Assembly (NCBI RefSeq): GCF_001078055.1 | Contig: NZ_CP010777.1 | Coordinates: 1,758,408 to 1,822,407, forward strand | Direction: 5' to 3' | From: Rufibacter radiotolerans | GTDB lineage: Bacteria > Bacteroidota > Bacteroidia > Cytophagales > Hymenobacteraceae | Length of the DNA: 64,000 bases | Part shown: positions 9,079 through 16,885 of the stretch, piece after piece | Position numbering within the stretch: the stretch's first letter is position 1 | How the letters are laid out: the number at the start of each line of letters is the position of its first letter | Translations under genes and position numbers: made by a program | Notes under the pieces: generated by a model | Database searches by the model: none | What the model saw: the letters and a program-made list of their open reading frames with translations, nothing else | Told to the model about the DNA's origin: nothing

Positions 9079-9080
9079 TC

Positions 9081-9106
9081 AGTTTTGGGCCTGTTTTTAA
9101 GAAAAC
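9081..9106. repeat. dispersed palindrome (half copy)
   Basis: AGTTTTGGGCCTGTTTTTAA followed by GAAAAC only. The left arm is intact and the right arm is missing. It sits directly upstream of the 208-residue gene. Confidence 0.6.
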
Positions 9107-9115
9107 GAAGGGAAA

Positions 9116-9637
9116 TCAGTCCTTTATATCAAACAGAGATTTCAGTTCGGTAGCGTCATTGGGTTTCATACGGCCGGCCAGGATGAGTCTAAGCTGACGA
9201 CGGCGTAAGGCCCCTGCGTATTTCTCTTTTTCTTCCTCTGTTTCGGGCATGGCTTCTGGTACGGGCAGGGGTTTGCCGGCATCATCCAGCGCCACAAAGG
9301 TGAAATACGCCTCGTTAGACTTTACCTTGGTGCCAGACGGGATATCCTCGGCCCAAACGGTAATATGCACTTCCATAGAGGTACTGAAGGCGCGGGTTAC
9401 TTGCGCTTCCAGGGTGATCACGTTGCCTAGTTTAATGCTTTCCCGGAAGGATACATTGTCAACGGAGGCGGTCACCACAATGCGGTTGGAATGTTTTTGG
9501 GCGGCAATGGCAGACACAATGTCCATCCAGTGCATCATGCGGCCTCCCATTAGGTTGTGCAGGGTGTTGGTATCGTTGGGCAGGACCAGTTCGGTCATGC
9601 GGACATAAGAGTCTCTGACGTTTTTCTGCTTGCGCAT
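9116..9637 (-). CDS. acyl-CoA thioesterase, hotdog fold
   Basis: Predicted cytoplasmic hydrolase of acyl-CoA thioesters (YciA/BFIT-like). The 173 residues contain the hotdog signature NTLHNLMGGRMMHWMDIVSA and, later, RIVVTASVDNVSFRESIKLG, a typical single hotdog with a charged helical tail (EEEKEKYAGALRRRQ). I place the start at ATG 9637 (MRKQKNVRDSYVRM). The open frame extends nine codons further up to 9664, but that extension is not family-like and runs close to the -7 element. Physiological substrate unknown. Confidence 0.9.
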   Translation of the reverse strand: MRKQKNVRDSYVRMTELVLPNDTNTLHNLMGGRMMHWMDIVSAIAAQKHSNRIVVTASVDNVSFRESIKLGNVITLEAQVTRAFSTSMEVHITVWAEDIPSGTKVKSNEAYFTFVALDDAGKPLPVPEAMPETEEEKEKYAGALRRRQLRLILAGRMKPNDATELKSLFDIKD

Positions 9638-9661
9638 AAAGAGAAGGGTAGTTTCTAGGCA

Positions 9662-9669
9662 CAAAGATA
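9662..9669 (-). promoter_or_regulatory. putative -7 element for the thioesterase gene
   Basis: On the minus strand it reads TATCTTTG, an exact TAnnTTTG match, ending 24 nt before the chosen ATG at 9637. No TTTG at the proper -33 spacing was seen. Confidence 0.5.
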
Positions 9670-9751
9670 CAGTCCAAATACCAAAGCCTTCAGTTTTTAT
9701 TGCAGAGAAAGATTGGGAAGAAGTTGGTTCTTTCCCTTACTATTAAAGAGG

Positions 9752-10402
9752 TTATTTCCAGCCTTGGCTGCCCAACAGCGGCACGAACTTAAAGTTATCA
9801 AATTCTTCCTTTGTGAATTCCTCCTGGCCCAGGCGCGTTACCCGCAGCATTTTCTGAACCGCAGTATCACCTACCGGAATCACCAGCATGCCCCCAATGG
9901 TGAGTTGCTTTAAAAGGGTTTTAGGGATGATAGGCGCCCCGGCTGTGACCAGAATTTTGTCAAACGGGGCGTGATCGGGAAGTCCTTCAGAGCCATCGCC
10001 CAGAAATGCCTGCGGGTGCAGGTCCATTAATTGGAATTGCCGCTGAGCTTTAAGGTAAAGGGGCTTGTTATATTCTATAGTATAGACGTTGGGCGTGAGC
10101 TGGAGCAGGATGCTGCATTGGTACCCAGAGCCGGTGCCAATCTCCAGCACTTTGTCGGTGGGCTTCACATCCAGGAGCTCGGTCTGGTAGGCCACAGTAT
10201 AAGGTTGCGAAATGGTTTGGCCTTCGCCAATAGGAAATGCTTTGTCCTGGTAGGCCTGCTCCACAAAAGCTTTTTCAAAGAAAAAGTGGCGGGGCACTTG
10301 CTCAAGCGCCTTTAATACTTTCATGGACCTGATTCCCTTTTCATGGACAATGCGCACCAGGCTTTTGCGCATGCCTTTATGTTTGTAACTGTCTATGAGC
10401 AT
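9752..10402 (-). CDS. pcm: protein-L-isoaspartate O-methyltransferase
   Basis: PCMT methylates L-isoaspartyl residues in damaged proteins so they can revert to aspartate, using SAM, in the cytoplasm. The 216-residue length is usual. The conserved pre-motif AFPIGEGQTISQPYTVAYQ is at about 70-90, the SAM-binding motif VLEIGTGSGYQCSILLQL at about 105-122, LGDGSEGLPDHAPFDKILVT follows, and the C-terminal VTAGAPIIPKTLLKQL and GGMLVIPVGD motifs are present. ATG 10402 starts it. It is divergent from the sugar-transferase gene. Confidence 0.96.
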   Translation of the reverse strand: MLIDSYKHKGMRKSLVRIVHEKGIRSMKVLKALEQVPRHFFFEKAFVEQAYQDKAFPIGEGQTISQPYTVAYQTELLDVKPTDKVLEIGTGSGYQCSILLQLTPNVYTIEYNKPLYLKAQRQFQLMDLHPQAFLGDGSEGLPDHAPFDKILVTAGAPIIPKTLLKQLTIGGMLVIPVGDTAVQKMLRVTRLGQEEFTKEEFDNFKFVPLLGSQGWK

Positions 10403-10526
10403 AGATAAGTGGTTCTACTATCTGGTACGAATTTCGCAGCCAAGAGGCGAATTAACACACTAATTCGGGAATAAGCCATATAACCTTTCTCCTAATAAAT
10501 TTTAAGGAAGGTTTGGATTTAGAATG

Positions 10527-10534
10527 TAGCTTTG
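10527..10534 (+). promoter_or_regulatory. putative -7 element for the sugar transferase gene
   Basis: TAGCTTTG matches TAnnTTTG, with TTTG 11 nt upstream (10512-10515), the same short spacing as at alaS. Transcription would start near 10541, which disfavours the ATG at 10542 and supports 10578. Confidence 0.5.
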
Positions 10535-10577
10535 TAGCAGAATGGCTGCCTCTGATGGGTCATTTACAAGAAACACC

Positions 10578-11984
10578 ATGCGTTTAAACCATACCCTACA
10601 TACTTATAAGCTTGTATTAGGAGATTTTGTAGCAGCTTTTCTGGCGTGGTCTGTCTTTTACCTCTGCATCAATTCCCCGTTTGCAGGGTCCGGAGAGGGT
10701 ATAGGAGTCCAGTTCCTGGGCAAGTCTTTTCTGGTGGCCTCTTTCTGGGTAATCCTGTATGCGCTGTTAGGCCGTTACCGGAATATCTATCGCCTGTCCA
10801 GGTTCAAGGAAATTTTATTGTTGGCGGGCATCTCCTTAAGCGGAGGGGTAGTCATCTTCCTGGCTTTCCTGCTGGAAGACCCTGTCATTCCAGATTATTC
10901 GGTGTACTATGAGCCGGTAGGCCTCTATTTCCTGCTGCATTTCCTGTTCTCCGTCATTTTCAAGATGATTACCTTGCACCACTTAAAGGAACTGGTGCTG
11001 GACGGGAAGATCTTTTTCAATACCCTGGTGGTGGGCTCAAGCAGCAACGCCCGCGAAGTATATGATGAACTCATCAACCATAACCGCCACCTGGGCCTTA
11101 AGATAGTGGGCTTTATGCAGAGTGTGCCTTCCCAGCCGCATTCCTTCCAGGAACAGATCCCGTCCCTGGGGTCCTTCCATAAACTGCCGGCCGTCATCAA
11201 GAGTCACCAGGTAGAGGAAGTGGTGATCGCTATTGAACCTTCTGAGCATAAACTTATTGAGTTAATCCTGAGTTACCTGGAAGGGGAATCCGTGAGGATA
11301 AGTATTTTGCCTGATGTGTACCAGATCTTGCTAGGCTCTGTGAAAGTGGCCCACCTTTTTGGAACGCCCTTAATTGAGGTGAAGCGTGATCTCTTACCGG
11401 TGTGGCAGCAAATCCTGAAACGGGTCATAGACCTAAGTGCCGCGGTGGTCGTGCTTGTCTTTTTCTCCCCCTTGTATATCTCCCTGGCGTTTCTGGTAAA
11501 GCTGTCATCCCCAGGGCCCATATTCTTTTCTCAGGAAAGGGTAGGCTGGCAGGGGAAACCCTTTCGGATCTACAAATTCAGAAGTATGTGCGTAAACGCC
11601 GAACAAGATGGACCTTCTCTTTCTTCTGATGAAGACCCCCGGGTAACCAAACTGGGCCGTTTTATGCGAAAAGTGAGGTTAGACGAGCTCCCGCAATTCT
11701 ACAACGTCTTGATTGGCGATATGAGCTTGGTGGGACCCCGGCCCGAACGGCAACATTTTATTGACCTTATCACCCAAAGGGCACCCCATTACAAACACCT
11801 GCACCGGGTCCGTCCGGGTATCACCTCGCTGGGCCAGGTAAAATTCGGGTATGCCCAAAACGTGGAGGAAATGGTGAAACGCCTCAAATACGACATCCTA
11901 TACATAGAAAACATGTCCCTGGCCATGGATTTCAGGGTGATGCTCTACACCATTAAAATCATTGTTCAGGGGAGAGGGAAGTAA
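10578..11984 (+). CDS. exopolysaccharide undecaprenyl-phosphate sugar transferase (WcaJ-like)
   Basis: Membrane polyprenyl-phosphate hexose-1-phosphate transferase that would start capsule or exopolysaccharide synthesis. From ATG 10578 it has 468 residues: four or five N-terminal membrane segments (from about TYKLVLGDFVAAFLAWSVFY), a Rossmann-like soluble domain (LVVGSSSNAREVYDELI), another membrane segment (AAVVVLVFFSPLYISLAFLV) and the C-terminal sugar-transferase domain with FRIYKFRSM, LDELPQFYNVLIGDMSLVG and PRPE. An upstream in-frame ATG at 10542 would add 12 residues but lies at the predicted transcription start. No polymerase or flippase genes are adjacent. Confidence 0.93.
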   Translation: MRLNHTLHTYKLVLGDFVAAFLAWSVFYLCINSPFAGSGEGIGVQFLGKSFLVASFWVILYALLGRYRNIYRLSRFKEILLLAGISLSGGVVIFLAFLLEDPVIPDYSVYYEPVGLYFLLHFLFSVIFKMITLHHLKELVLDGKIFFNTLVVGSSSNAREVYDELINHNRHLGLKIVGFMQSVPSQPHSFQEQIPSLGSFHKLPAVIKSHQVEEVVIAIEPSEHKLIELILSYLEGESVRISILPDVYQILLGSVKVAHLFGTPLIEVKRDLLPVWQQILKRVIDLSAAVVVLVFFSPLYISLAFLVKLSSPGPIFFSQERVGWQGKPFRIYKFRSMCVNAEQDGPSLSSDEDPRVTKLGRFMRKVRLDELPQFYNVLIGDMSLVGPRPERQHFIDLITQRAPHYKHLHRVRPGITSLGQVKFGYAQNVEEMVKRLKYDILYIENMSLAMDFRVMLYTIKIIVQGRGK

Positions 11985-11987
11985 TTA

Positions 11988-12138
11988 AATGAGTGGTTGA
12001 ATGAATGAGAGAATGAGTGATTAGAAGAATGTTAGTTAGTCTTCTTTATTGAAATCGCTTATTTTAATTCATTATTCATGTACATCATCAACTTTACATC
12101 CTTCTCTCATTCATTCAACCACTCAATCACTCATTTAA
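11988..12138. repeat. inverted pair of GAATGAGTGATT short-period repeats
   Basis: The left arm reads aaatgagtggttgaatgaat and continues with gagaatgagtgatt. The right arm is its near-complement (ttctctcattcattcaacca, then ctcaatcactcattt) ending at the ribE start. The arms are built from gagtgaatt-like units with about 80 bp between them. Confidence 0.75.
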
Positions 12139-12139
12139 A

Positions 12140-12727
12140 ATGTTCACCGGAATAATAGAAGCACAAGCTGAGGTATTGGAGGTTAGGGAAGACCAGTCGA
12201 ACCGTCATTTCACGTTGCGCTGCCCCTTTACCCATGAGTTGAAGATTGACCAGAGCGTGGCCCATAACGGGGTGTGCCTGACGGTGGTGGCCCTGGAAGG
12301 GGATACCTATACCGTGACCGCCATCGCGGAAACGCTTTCCCGGACTAACCTGGGGCAGCTTACGCCCGGTGATACGGTGAACCTGGAGCGTTGCCTATTG
12401 GCTAACAGCCGCTATGACGGGCACATTGTGCAGGGGCACGTAGACCAGGTGGGTATTTGTGAATCAGTCACAGACCAGAATGGAAGCTGGCTTTTTAGGT
12501 TTTCGTACCAGCCGCAATCCGCGGGGCACATGACCGTGGAGAAAGGCTCTATCTGCGTGAACGGCATTAGCCTGACGGTGGTAGAATCTGGCGAAGACTT
12601 TTTCAGCGTGGCCATTATTCCCTACACCTATGAGTTCACTAACCTACACGCGGTGAAACCCGGCGACCAGGTGAACCTGGAGTTTGATATCATTGGGAAG
12701 TACGTAGCCAGGTTGCTTCAAAAGTAA
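12140..12727 (+). CDS. ribE: riboflavin synthase, alpha subunit
   Basis: Catalyses dismutation of two 6,7-dimethyl-8-ribityllumazine molecules to riboflavin in the cytoplasm. The 195 residues hold two lumazine-binding barrels: MFTGIIEAQAEVLEV with HNGVCLTVVAL and CLLANSRYDGHIVQGHVDQV in the first and transition region, and GSICVNGISLTVVE with NLEFDIIGKYVARLL in the second. ATG 12140 follows the repeat arm immediately. No other rib genes are nearby. A palindrome copy begins at the stop codon. Confidence 0.97.
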   Translation: MFTGIIEAQAEVLEVREDQSNRHFTLRCPFTHELKIDQSVAHNGVCLTVVALEGDTYTVTAIAETLSRTNLGQLTPGDTVNLERCLLANSRYDGHIVQGHVDQVGICESVTDQNGSWLFRFSYQPQSAGHMTVEKGSICVNGISLTVVESGEDFFSVAIIPYTYEFTNLHAVKPGDQVNLEFDIIGKYVARLLQK

Positions 12728-12774
12728 AATCCGTTTTTGGCCTGTATTCAGAAAAACAGGCCCAAAACGGATTT
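12727..12774. repeat. dispersed palindrome (copy 5)
   Basis: AAATCCGTTTTTGGCCTG, then TATTCAGAAAAA, then CAGGCCCAAAACGGATTT. It lies between the convergent ribE and PAP2 genes and starts at the last base of the ribE stop codon. Confidence 0.9.
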
Positions 12775-12788
12775 GAGAATAGACAAGC

Positions 12789-13361
12789 TTACTTCTGCCA
12801 GAACGGAAACCGCTTATGGATTTGCCGGTCGGCGACCAGGGCCAGGTGGGCGGCGCCAATGCCAAGCAGCGCCCCGGCCAGAACATCCCCGGGGTAGTGC
12901 ACGCCCAGGTATACCCGGCTATAGGAGATGGCCACGGCCCAAACCAACAACACGCCTTTCAGGTGCCATTGCCGGTGCGGCAGAAGCATGTACACAAAAA
13001 TGGCTACGGCAAAAGCATTGGCGGCATGCGAAGAGACAAACCCAAACCGACCTCCGCAGCCGTCTATGGCATCCACGACACCATTCAGTAATTGGTCATG
13101 GCAAGGTCTGAGCCGGGCAAAATAAGGCTTTAAAATGCCGGAGGAAATGTAATCTGCCAGGCCTACCGCCGCTCCCAGGCAAAGCACCATCAGCCAGCCC
13201 CGCCGCTTGTAAAAATATACCAGCAACACAATCAAGACTACATAAAAAGGCAGCCAGACAAATTTGTTGGAGATGGTGACCATGACCACGTCCCAGAACG
13301 AAGACCGGTAACTATGGAATTCCAGAAATAAGGCCTGGTCAAAGGCTTTTAGTCTTTCCAT
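12789..13361 (-). CDS. PAP2-superfamily membrane phosphatase
   Basis: Integral membrane acid phosphatase acting on a lipid phosphate such as undecaprenyl pyrophosphate or phosphatidate. The 190 residues show several membrane helices and all three PAP2 signature blocks: K at 78 with ARLRP (82-86), SSHAAN (110-115) carrying the catalytic histidine, and SRVYLGVHYPGD (148-159). The starting ATG is at 13361, seven nt after the hemF stop, so hemF and this gene are probably one operon. The substrate is not evident. Confidence 0.93.
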   Translation of the reverse strand: MERLKAFDQALFLEFHSYRSSFWDVVMVTISNKFVWLPFYVVLIVLLVYFYKRRGWLMVLCLGAAVGLADYISSGILKPYFARLRPCHDQLLNGVVDAIDGCGGRFGFVSSHAANAFAVAIFVYMLLPHRQWHLKGVLLVWAVAISYSRVYLGVHYPGDVLAGALLGIGAAHLALVADRQIHKRFPFWQK

Positions 13362-13367
13362 GGCGGG

Positions 13368-14261
13368 TTATAGGTTGACCCAGTCAATTCCTTTCCGGAA
13401 GAATTCAGAAGCCTGGGCCTCCGGGGAGCCGGGCTCCGGGGAATGGCTGTACTGCCAGCTAGCCAGAGGCGGCAAACTCATAAGGATGGACTCGGTGCGG
13501 CCCTTGGTTTCCAGCCCGAACTTTGTGCCCCGGTCATTCACCAGGTTAAACTCCACATACCGGCCGCGTCTGATCAGTTGCCAGTCTTTTTCGGCTTGAG
13601 AATAAGGCAGTTGTTTGTTCTGGTTGGCAATGGCAGTATAGGTAGGGGCAAAGGTGTCGGCTACGGCTTTCACAAATTCAAACCGTTCTTCCAGGGAGAT
13701 CTCAGGAGTAGCCGTTAACCGGTCAAAGAAAATGCCGCCTACGCCCCGGGTTTCCTCACGGTGCGGAATATAGAAATAGTCATCGGCCCAGTTCTTGAAC
13801 TCTGGATAATAAGAAGGCTGAAAGCGGTCACAGGTGGCTTTGAGTTGCTGGTGAAAGAACCGTACTTGGTCCTGGTTTACGTAAATGGGCGTAAGGTCTA
13901 TGCCGCCGCCAAACCAGGCCTCGCCGTTGCCCGCCTCAAAGTAGCGCACGTTCATGTGTGTGATGGGCACATGCGGGTTTTCTGGGTGCATGACCACCGA
14001 CACGCCCGTGGCAAAGAAATGCGGGTCGGGCAGGTGTAGGGCTTGCGCGGCAAGCTTAGGTAAAATACCCTCTACCGCCGAGAAGTTCACGCCACCTTTT
14101 TCAAACACGGCCCCGTTCTGGATCACGCGGGCCGCGCCTCCGCCGCCTCCGGGCCTTTCCCAATGGTCTTCCTGAAATTTAGCAATCCCATCGCAGGCTT
14201 CTAAATCCTGGCAAAGGCGTTCCTGAAATGACTTAAACCAGCGTTGTATCGTATCTTTCAT
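13368..14261 (-). CDS. hemF: oxygen-dependent coproporphyrinogen III oxidase
   Basis: Converts coproporphyrinogen III to protoporphyrinogen IX with O2 during heme synthesis. The 297 residues carry the family motifs: GGGGGAARVIQNG, MNVRYFEAGNGEAWFGGGID, LTPIYVNQDQV, and GRYVEFNLVNDRGTKFGLET with the C-terminal ILMSLPP. ATG 14261 gives the expected MKDTIQRWFKSFQ start. Its presence indicates aerobic heme synthesis, consistent with the heme proteins in this window (TsdA, tryptophan dioxygenase). It probably heads a two-gene operon with PAP2. Confidence 0.97.
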   Translation of the reverse strand: MKDTIQRWFKSFQERLCQDLEACDGIAKFQEDHWERPGGGGGAARVIQNGAVFEKGGVNFSAVEGILPKLAAQALHLPDPHFFATGVSVVMHPENPHVPITHMNVRYFEAGNGEAWFGGGIDLTPIYVNQDQVRFFHQQLKATCDRFQPSYYPEFKNWADDYFYIPHREETRGVGGIFFDRLTATPEISLEERFEFVKAVADTFAPTYTAIANQNKQLPYSQAEKDWQLIRRGRYVEFNLVNDRGTKFGLETKGRTESILMSLPPLASWQYSHSPEPGSPEAQASEFFRKGIDWVNL

Positions 14262-14389
14262 AGGTGCAAAGAGGGTTGTTTTAGAGCCGTTTTGGCAAAA
14301 ATAGCCTATAAATGGGAGAGAGCCGCAAATTCCTTATTTTGCTTTCTTCAGGATTACCCGTAATTTAGAAAACAAACAAATGTTAGCTT

Positions 14390-16471
14390 ATGAACCAGAC
14401 AATGGTGGAATCCTCTCCCAAAGTTGATCTAGATATACAGGTAAAAGCTTACCGCCTGATGCTCACAGCAAAAGCGATGGCCGATACCTACGAAGAAAAC
14501 AAAGCTATTTGCAGTAAATACGTACACAGCACCTCGCGCGGCCATGAGGCCATCCAGCTGGCCACGGCGTTTCACCTCACGGAAAAAGATTATCTGTCTG
14601 TCTATTACCGAGATGAGTCTATTCTCTTAGGCTTGGGTTTGTCGCCGTATGAATTAATGCTGCAGCTCATGGCCAAGCGCGACGACCCCTTCAGCGGCGG
14701 CCGCACCTACTACGGCCACCCGTCATTACGGCGCGAAGGTTTCCCTATTATACCTCACCAAAGCTCGGCCACGGGCATGCAAGCAATTCCGGCTACGGGC
14801 ATGGCGCACGCGCTTTCGTATCTAGAGTCCCAGGAAATCATGGCTGCCAATGAGGGCCGCGTAGTGGTTTGTTCTTTGGGCGATGGCTCGGTGACCGAAG
14901 GAGAGGTAGCTGAAGCGTTCCAGATGGCGGTGCTCAAAAAATTGCCTATCATTTATCTGGTGCAGGACAACGACTGGGGTATCTCAGCCAAAGGCTCTGA
15001 GATGCGGGCTATGGACGCCTATGAATACGCGGCTGGTTTTAAAGGCATGGAGCGCCTGCGCGTAGACGGTTCTGATTTTTCTGACTCTTACCTGGGCATG
15101 CAGGAAGCCTTTAGGGTAGCAAGGGAAGAACGCAGACCGGTGCTGGTGCACGCCAAATGTCCCCTTTTGGGCCACCACACGTCTGGCGTACGCCGGGAAT
15201 GGTACCGCGGCGACAACCTGACCCAACACGCCCTGGAGGACCCGCTACCTAAGTTAGATGCCCAATTGGTGGAGCAAGGGCTTACCGCTGAAGAGTTATC
15301 GGCTATGGCCGAAGAAGTAAAACTGGAAGTGCAGGCCCATTATGAACAAGCGCTGGCCGCGGCCAACCCAGACCCGGCCACCTTTGATCTGCATGAGTTT
15401 GCGCCTACTCCCATCACTGCGGAAACCGGAACCCGCAGCCCGCAGAATGCCGAGAAAACCACTATGGTAGACGCGGCCCTACATGCGGTTGATGATATTT
15501 TAAAAGAGTACCCCGAGGCGCTTTTCTACGGCCAGGATGTGGGCGGGGAACTGGGCGGCGTGTTCCGGGAGGCAGCTTTGCTGGCCAAAAAATACGGCGA
15601 TAACCGGGTCTTCAATACGCCCATTCAGGAAGCCTATATTGTGGGGTCTACCGCGGGCATGTCGGCGGTGGGGGCCAAGCCAATTGTGGAGATCCAGTTC
15701 GCGGATTATATCTGGCCGGGCATAAACCAGCTGGTGGAAGAACTTTCTAAAAGCTGTTACCTGAGCATGGGAAAATTCCCTATCCAGGCTTTGATCAGGG
15801 TGCCCATTGGCGCCTATGGCGGGGGCGGACCGTACCACTCAGGCAGCATTGAGTCTACCTTGCTTAACATTCGGGGCATAAAAGTAGTGTACCCCAGCAA
15901 CGCCGCCGACATGAAAGGCCTGATGAAAGCGGCCTTCCTGGACCCTAACCCGGTGGTGATGCTGGAGCACAAAGGCCTTTACTGGTCCAAAGTGCCGGGC
16001 ACCGAAGAAGCCAAAACCACTGAGCCTGCTTCTGATTATATCTTGCCACTGGGCAAGGCTAACATAGTGCAGGAAGCCAGCGCCGAGCAAATACGGTTGG
16101 GCAATAGCCTCACGGTCATTACCTACGGCATGGGCGTGTACTGGGCCAAAGCGGCCAGCAAATTGGTGCCGGGTTCGGTAGAGATTGTTGACCTGCGTAC
16201 GCTTAACCCCCTTGACTATGAAACCGTTGAAGCTTCTGTGAAACGTCATGGCAAAGTGCTGGTGCTCACCGAAGAGCCGCTCATGAACTCCTTCGCGGAG
16301 TCTCTGGCGGGCCGCATAGGCAAGACCTGTTTCACCCATTTAGACGCCCCTGTCTTTACCTTGGGTGCTGAGAACCTACCGGCTGTTCCTCTGAATGTGG
16401 AGCTGGAAAAAATGATGCTGCCTAACGCAGATAAAGTGTTCACGGCAATTAAGGAATTGCTGGAATATTAA
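14390..16471 (+). CDS. fused E1 alpha/beta 2-oxoacid dehydrogenase
   Basis: Thiamine-diphosphate enzyme of a 2-oxoacid dehydrogenase complex, most like branched-chain 2-oxoisovalerate dehydrogenase E1. The 693-residue chain fuses both subunits. The alpha part (about 1-340) has the TPP-binding block GDGSVTEGEVAEAF with QDNDWGIS, and the loop GHHTSGVRREWYRGDN. The beta part (about 350-693) has ALFYGQDVGGELGGVF, IVEIQFADYIWPGINQ, and a C-terminal transketolase domain with VEIVDLRTLNPLD. The fused form is common in Bacteroidota. E2 and E3 are not adjacent. ATG 14390. A long palindrome follows the stop. Confidence 0.93.
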   Translation: MNQTMVESSPKVDLDIQVKAYRLMLTAKAMADTYEENKAICSKYVHSTSRGHEAIQLATAFHLTEKDYLSVYYRDESILLGLGLSPYELMLQLMAKRDDPFSGGRTYYGHPSLRREGFPIIPHQSSATGMQAIPATGMAHALSYLESQEIMAANEGRVVVCSLGDGSVTEGEVAEAFQMAVLKKLPIIYLVQDNDWGISAKGSEMRAMDAYEYAAGFKGMERLRVDGSDFSDSYLGMQEAFRVAREERRPVLVHAKCPLLGHHTSGVRREWYRGDNLTQHALEDPLPKLDAQLVEQGLTAEELSAMAEEVKLEVQAHYEQALAAANPDPATFDLHEFAPTPITAETGTRSPQNAEKTTMVDAALHAVDDILKEYPEALFYGQDVGGELGGVFREAALLAKKYGDNRVFNTPIQEAYIVGSTAGMSAVGAKPIVEIQFADYIWPGINQLVEELSKSCYLSMGKFPIQALIRVPIGAYGGGGPYHSGSIESTLLNIRGIKVVYPSNAADMKGLMKAAFLDPNPVVMLEHKGLYWSKVPGTEEAKTTEPASDYILPLGKANIVQEASAEQIRLGNSLTVITYGMGVYWAKAASKLVPGSVEIVDLRTLNPLDYETVEASVKRHGKVLVLTEEPLMNSFAESLAGRIGKTCFTHLDAPVFTLGAENLPAVPLNVELEKMMLPNADKVFTAIKELLEY

Positions 16472-16484
16472 AGATTGCTCCTTA

Positions 16485-16546
16485 AAATGAGAATCCCGTT
16501 TTAGGGGTGTTTTTAGAAAAACACCCCTAAAACGGGATTCTCATTT
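16485..16546. repeat. dispersed palindrome (longest copy)
   Basis: AAATGAGAATCCCGTTTTAG then GGGTGTTTTT, mirrored perfectly on the other side of a very short loop for about 30 bp per arm. The inner GGGGTG/CACCCC replaces the usual GGCCTG/CAGGCC, with both arms changed in concert. Confidence 0.9.
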
Positions 16547-16612
16547 ATTTTATAGTGAACAATGGAATTAGCCACCCTGCCAGCCAGTAGTTAAAAGCCG
16601 TTCAAGATGCAG

Positions 16613-16773
16613 ACTCTCCCCATGAGGGGAGGCAGAGGGGTGCTTACACACGAGAACAGAATTGCAGGTAACCATAATCAAAATTTTCGCTCCCATTAGC
16701 GAGTAAGAATTTGCCAAGAATGCGCGCATCAGAAGATGTAAACACCCCTCTGCGCTCCCCTCAAGGGGAGAGT
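16613..16773. mobile_element. MITE-like element with 36-nt inverted ends
   Basis: The left end is ACTCTCCCCATGAGGGGAGG followed by CAGAGGGGTGCTTACA. The right end is its inverse complement with about three mismatches and one extra base. Each end contains its own nested palindrome CTCCCC-GGGGAG. The inner 90 bp carry no gene. There is no transposase in the window, so mobility is an inference from structure. Confidence 0.6.
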
Positions 16774-16803
16774 ATGCGTTGATGAGCGAGTCTGCTTTAT
16801 GAG

Positions 16804-16830
16804 GCTGTTCCCACTGTAAACAGGCCCAAA
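16804..16830. repeat. dispersed palindrome (partial copy)
   Basis: GCTGTTCCCACTGTAAACAG followed by GCCCAAA. The right arm is recognisable and the left is decayed. Confidence 0.4.
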
Positions 16831-16885
16831 AAGAAGGGATTGTCCTTTTTAGATTCAAGGACAATTAACAACCAACAACTAACCG

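Larger units (their letters stand above)
16472..16885. other. 413-bp gap with palindrome and MITE-like element
   Basis: It holds the longest palindrome copy (16485-16546), the 160-bp element with inverted ends (16613-16773) and a partial palindrome arm (16804-16830). A minus-strand open frame at 16568-16864 is the translated element and not a supported gene. Confidence 0.8.

Noticed and set aside
16568..16864. 98-residue minus-strand open frame
   Set aside because: It translates the MITE-like element and its flanks, so the apparent protein is an artefact of repeat DNA.
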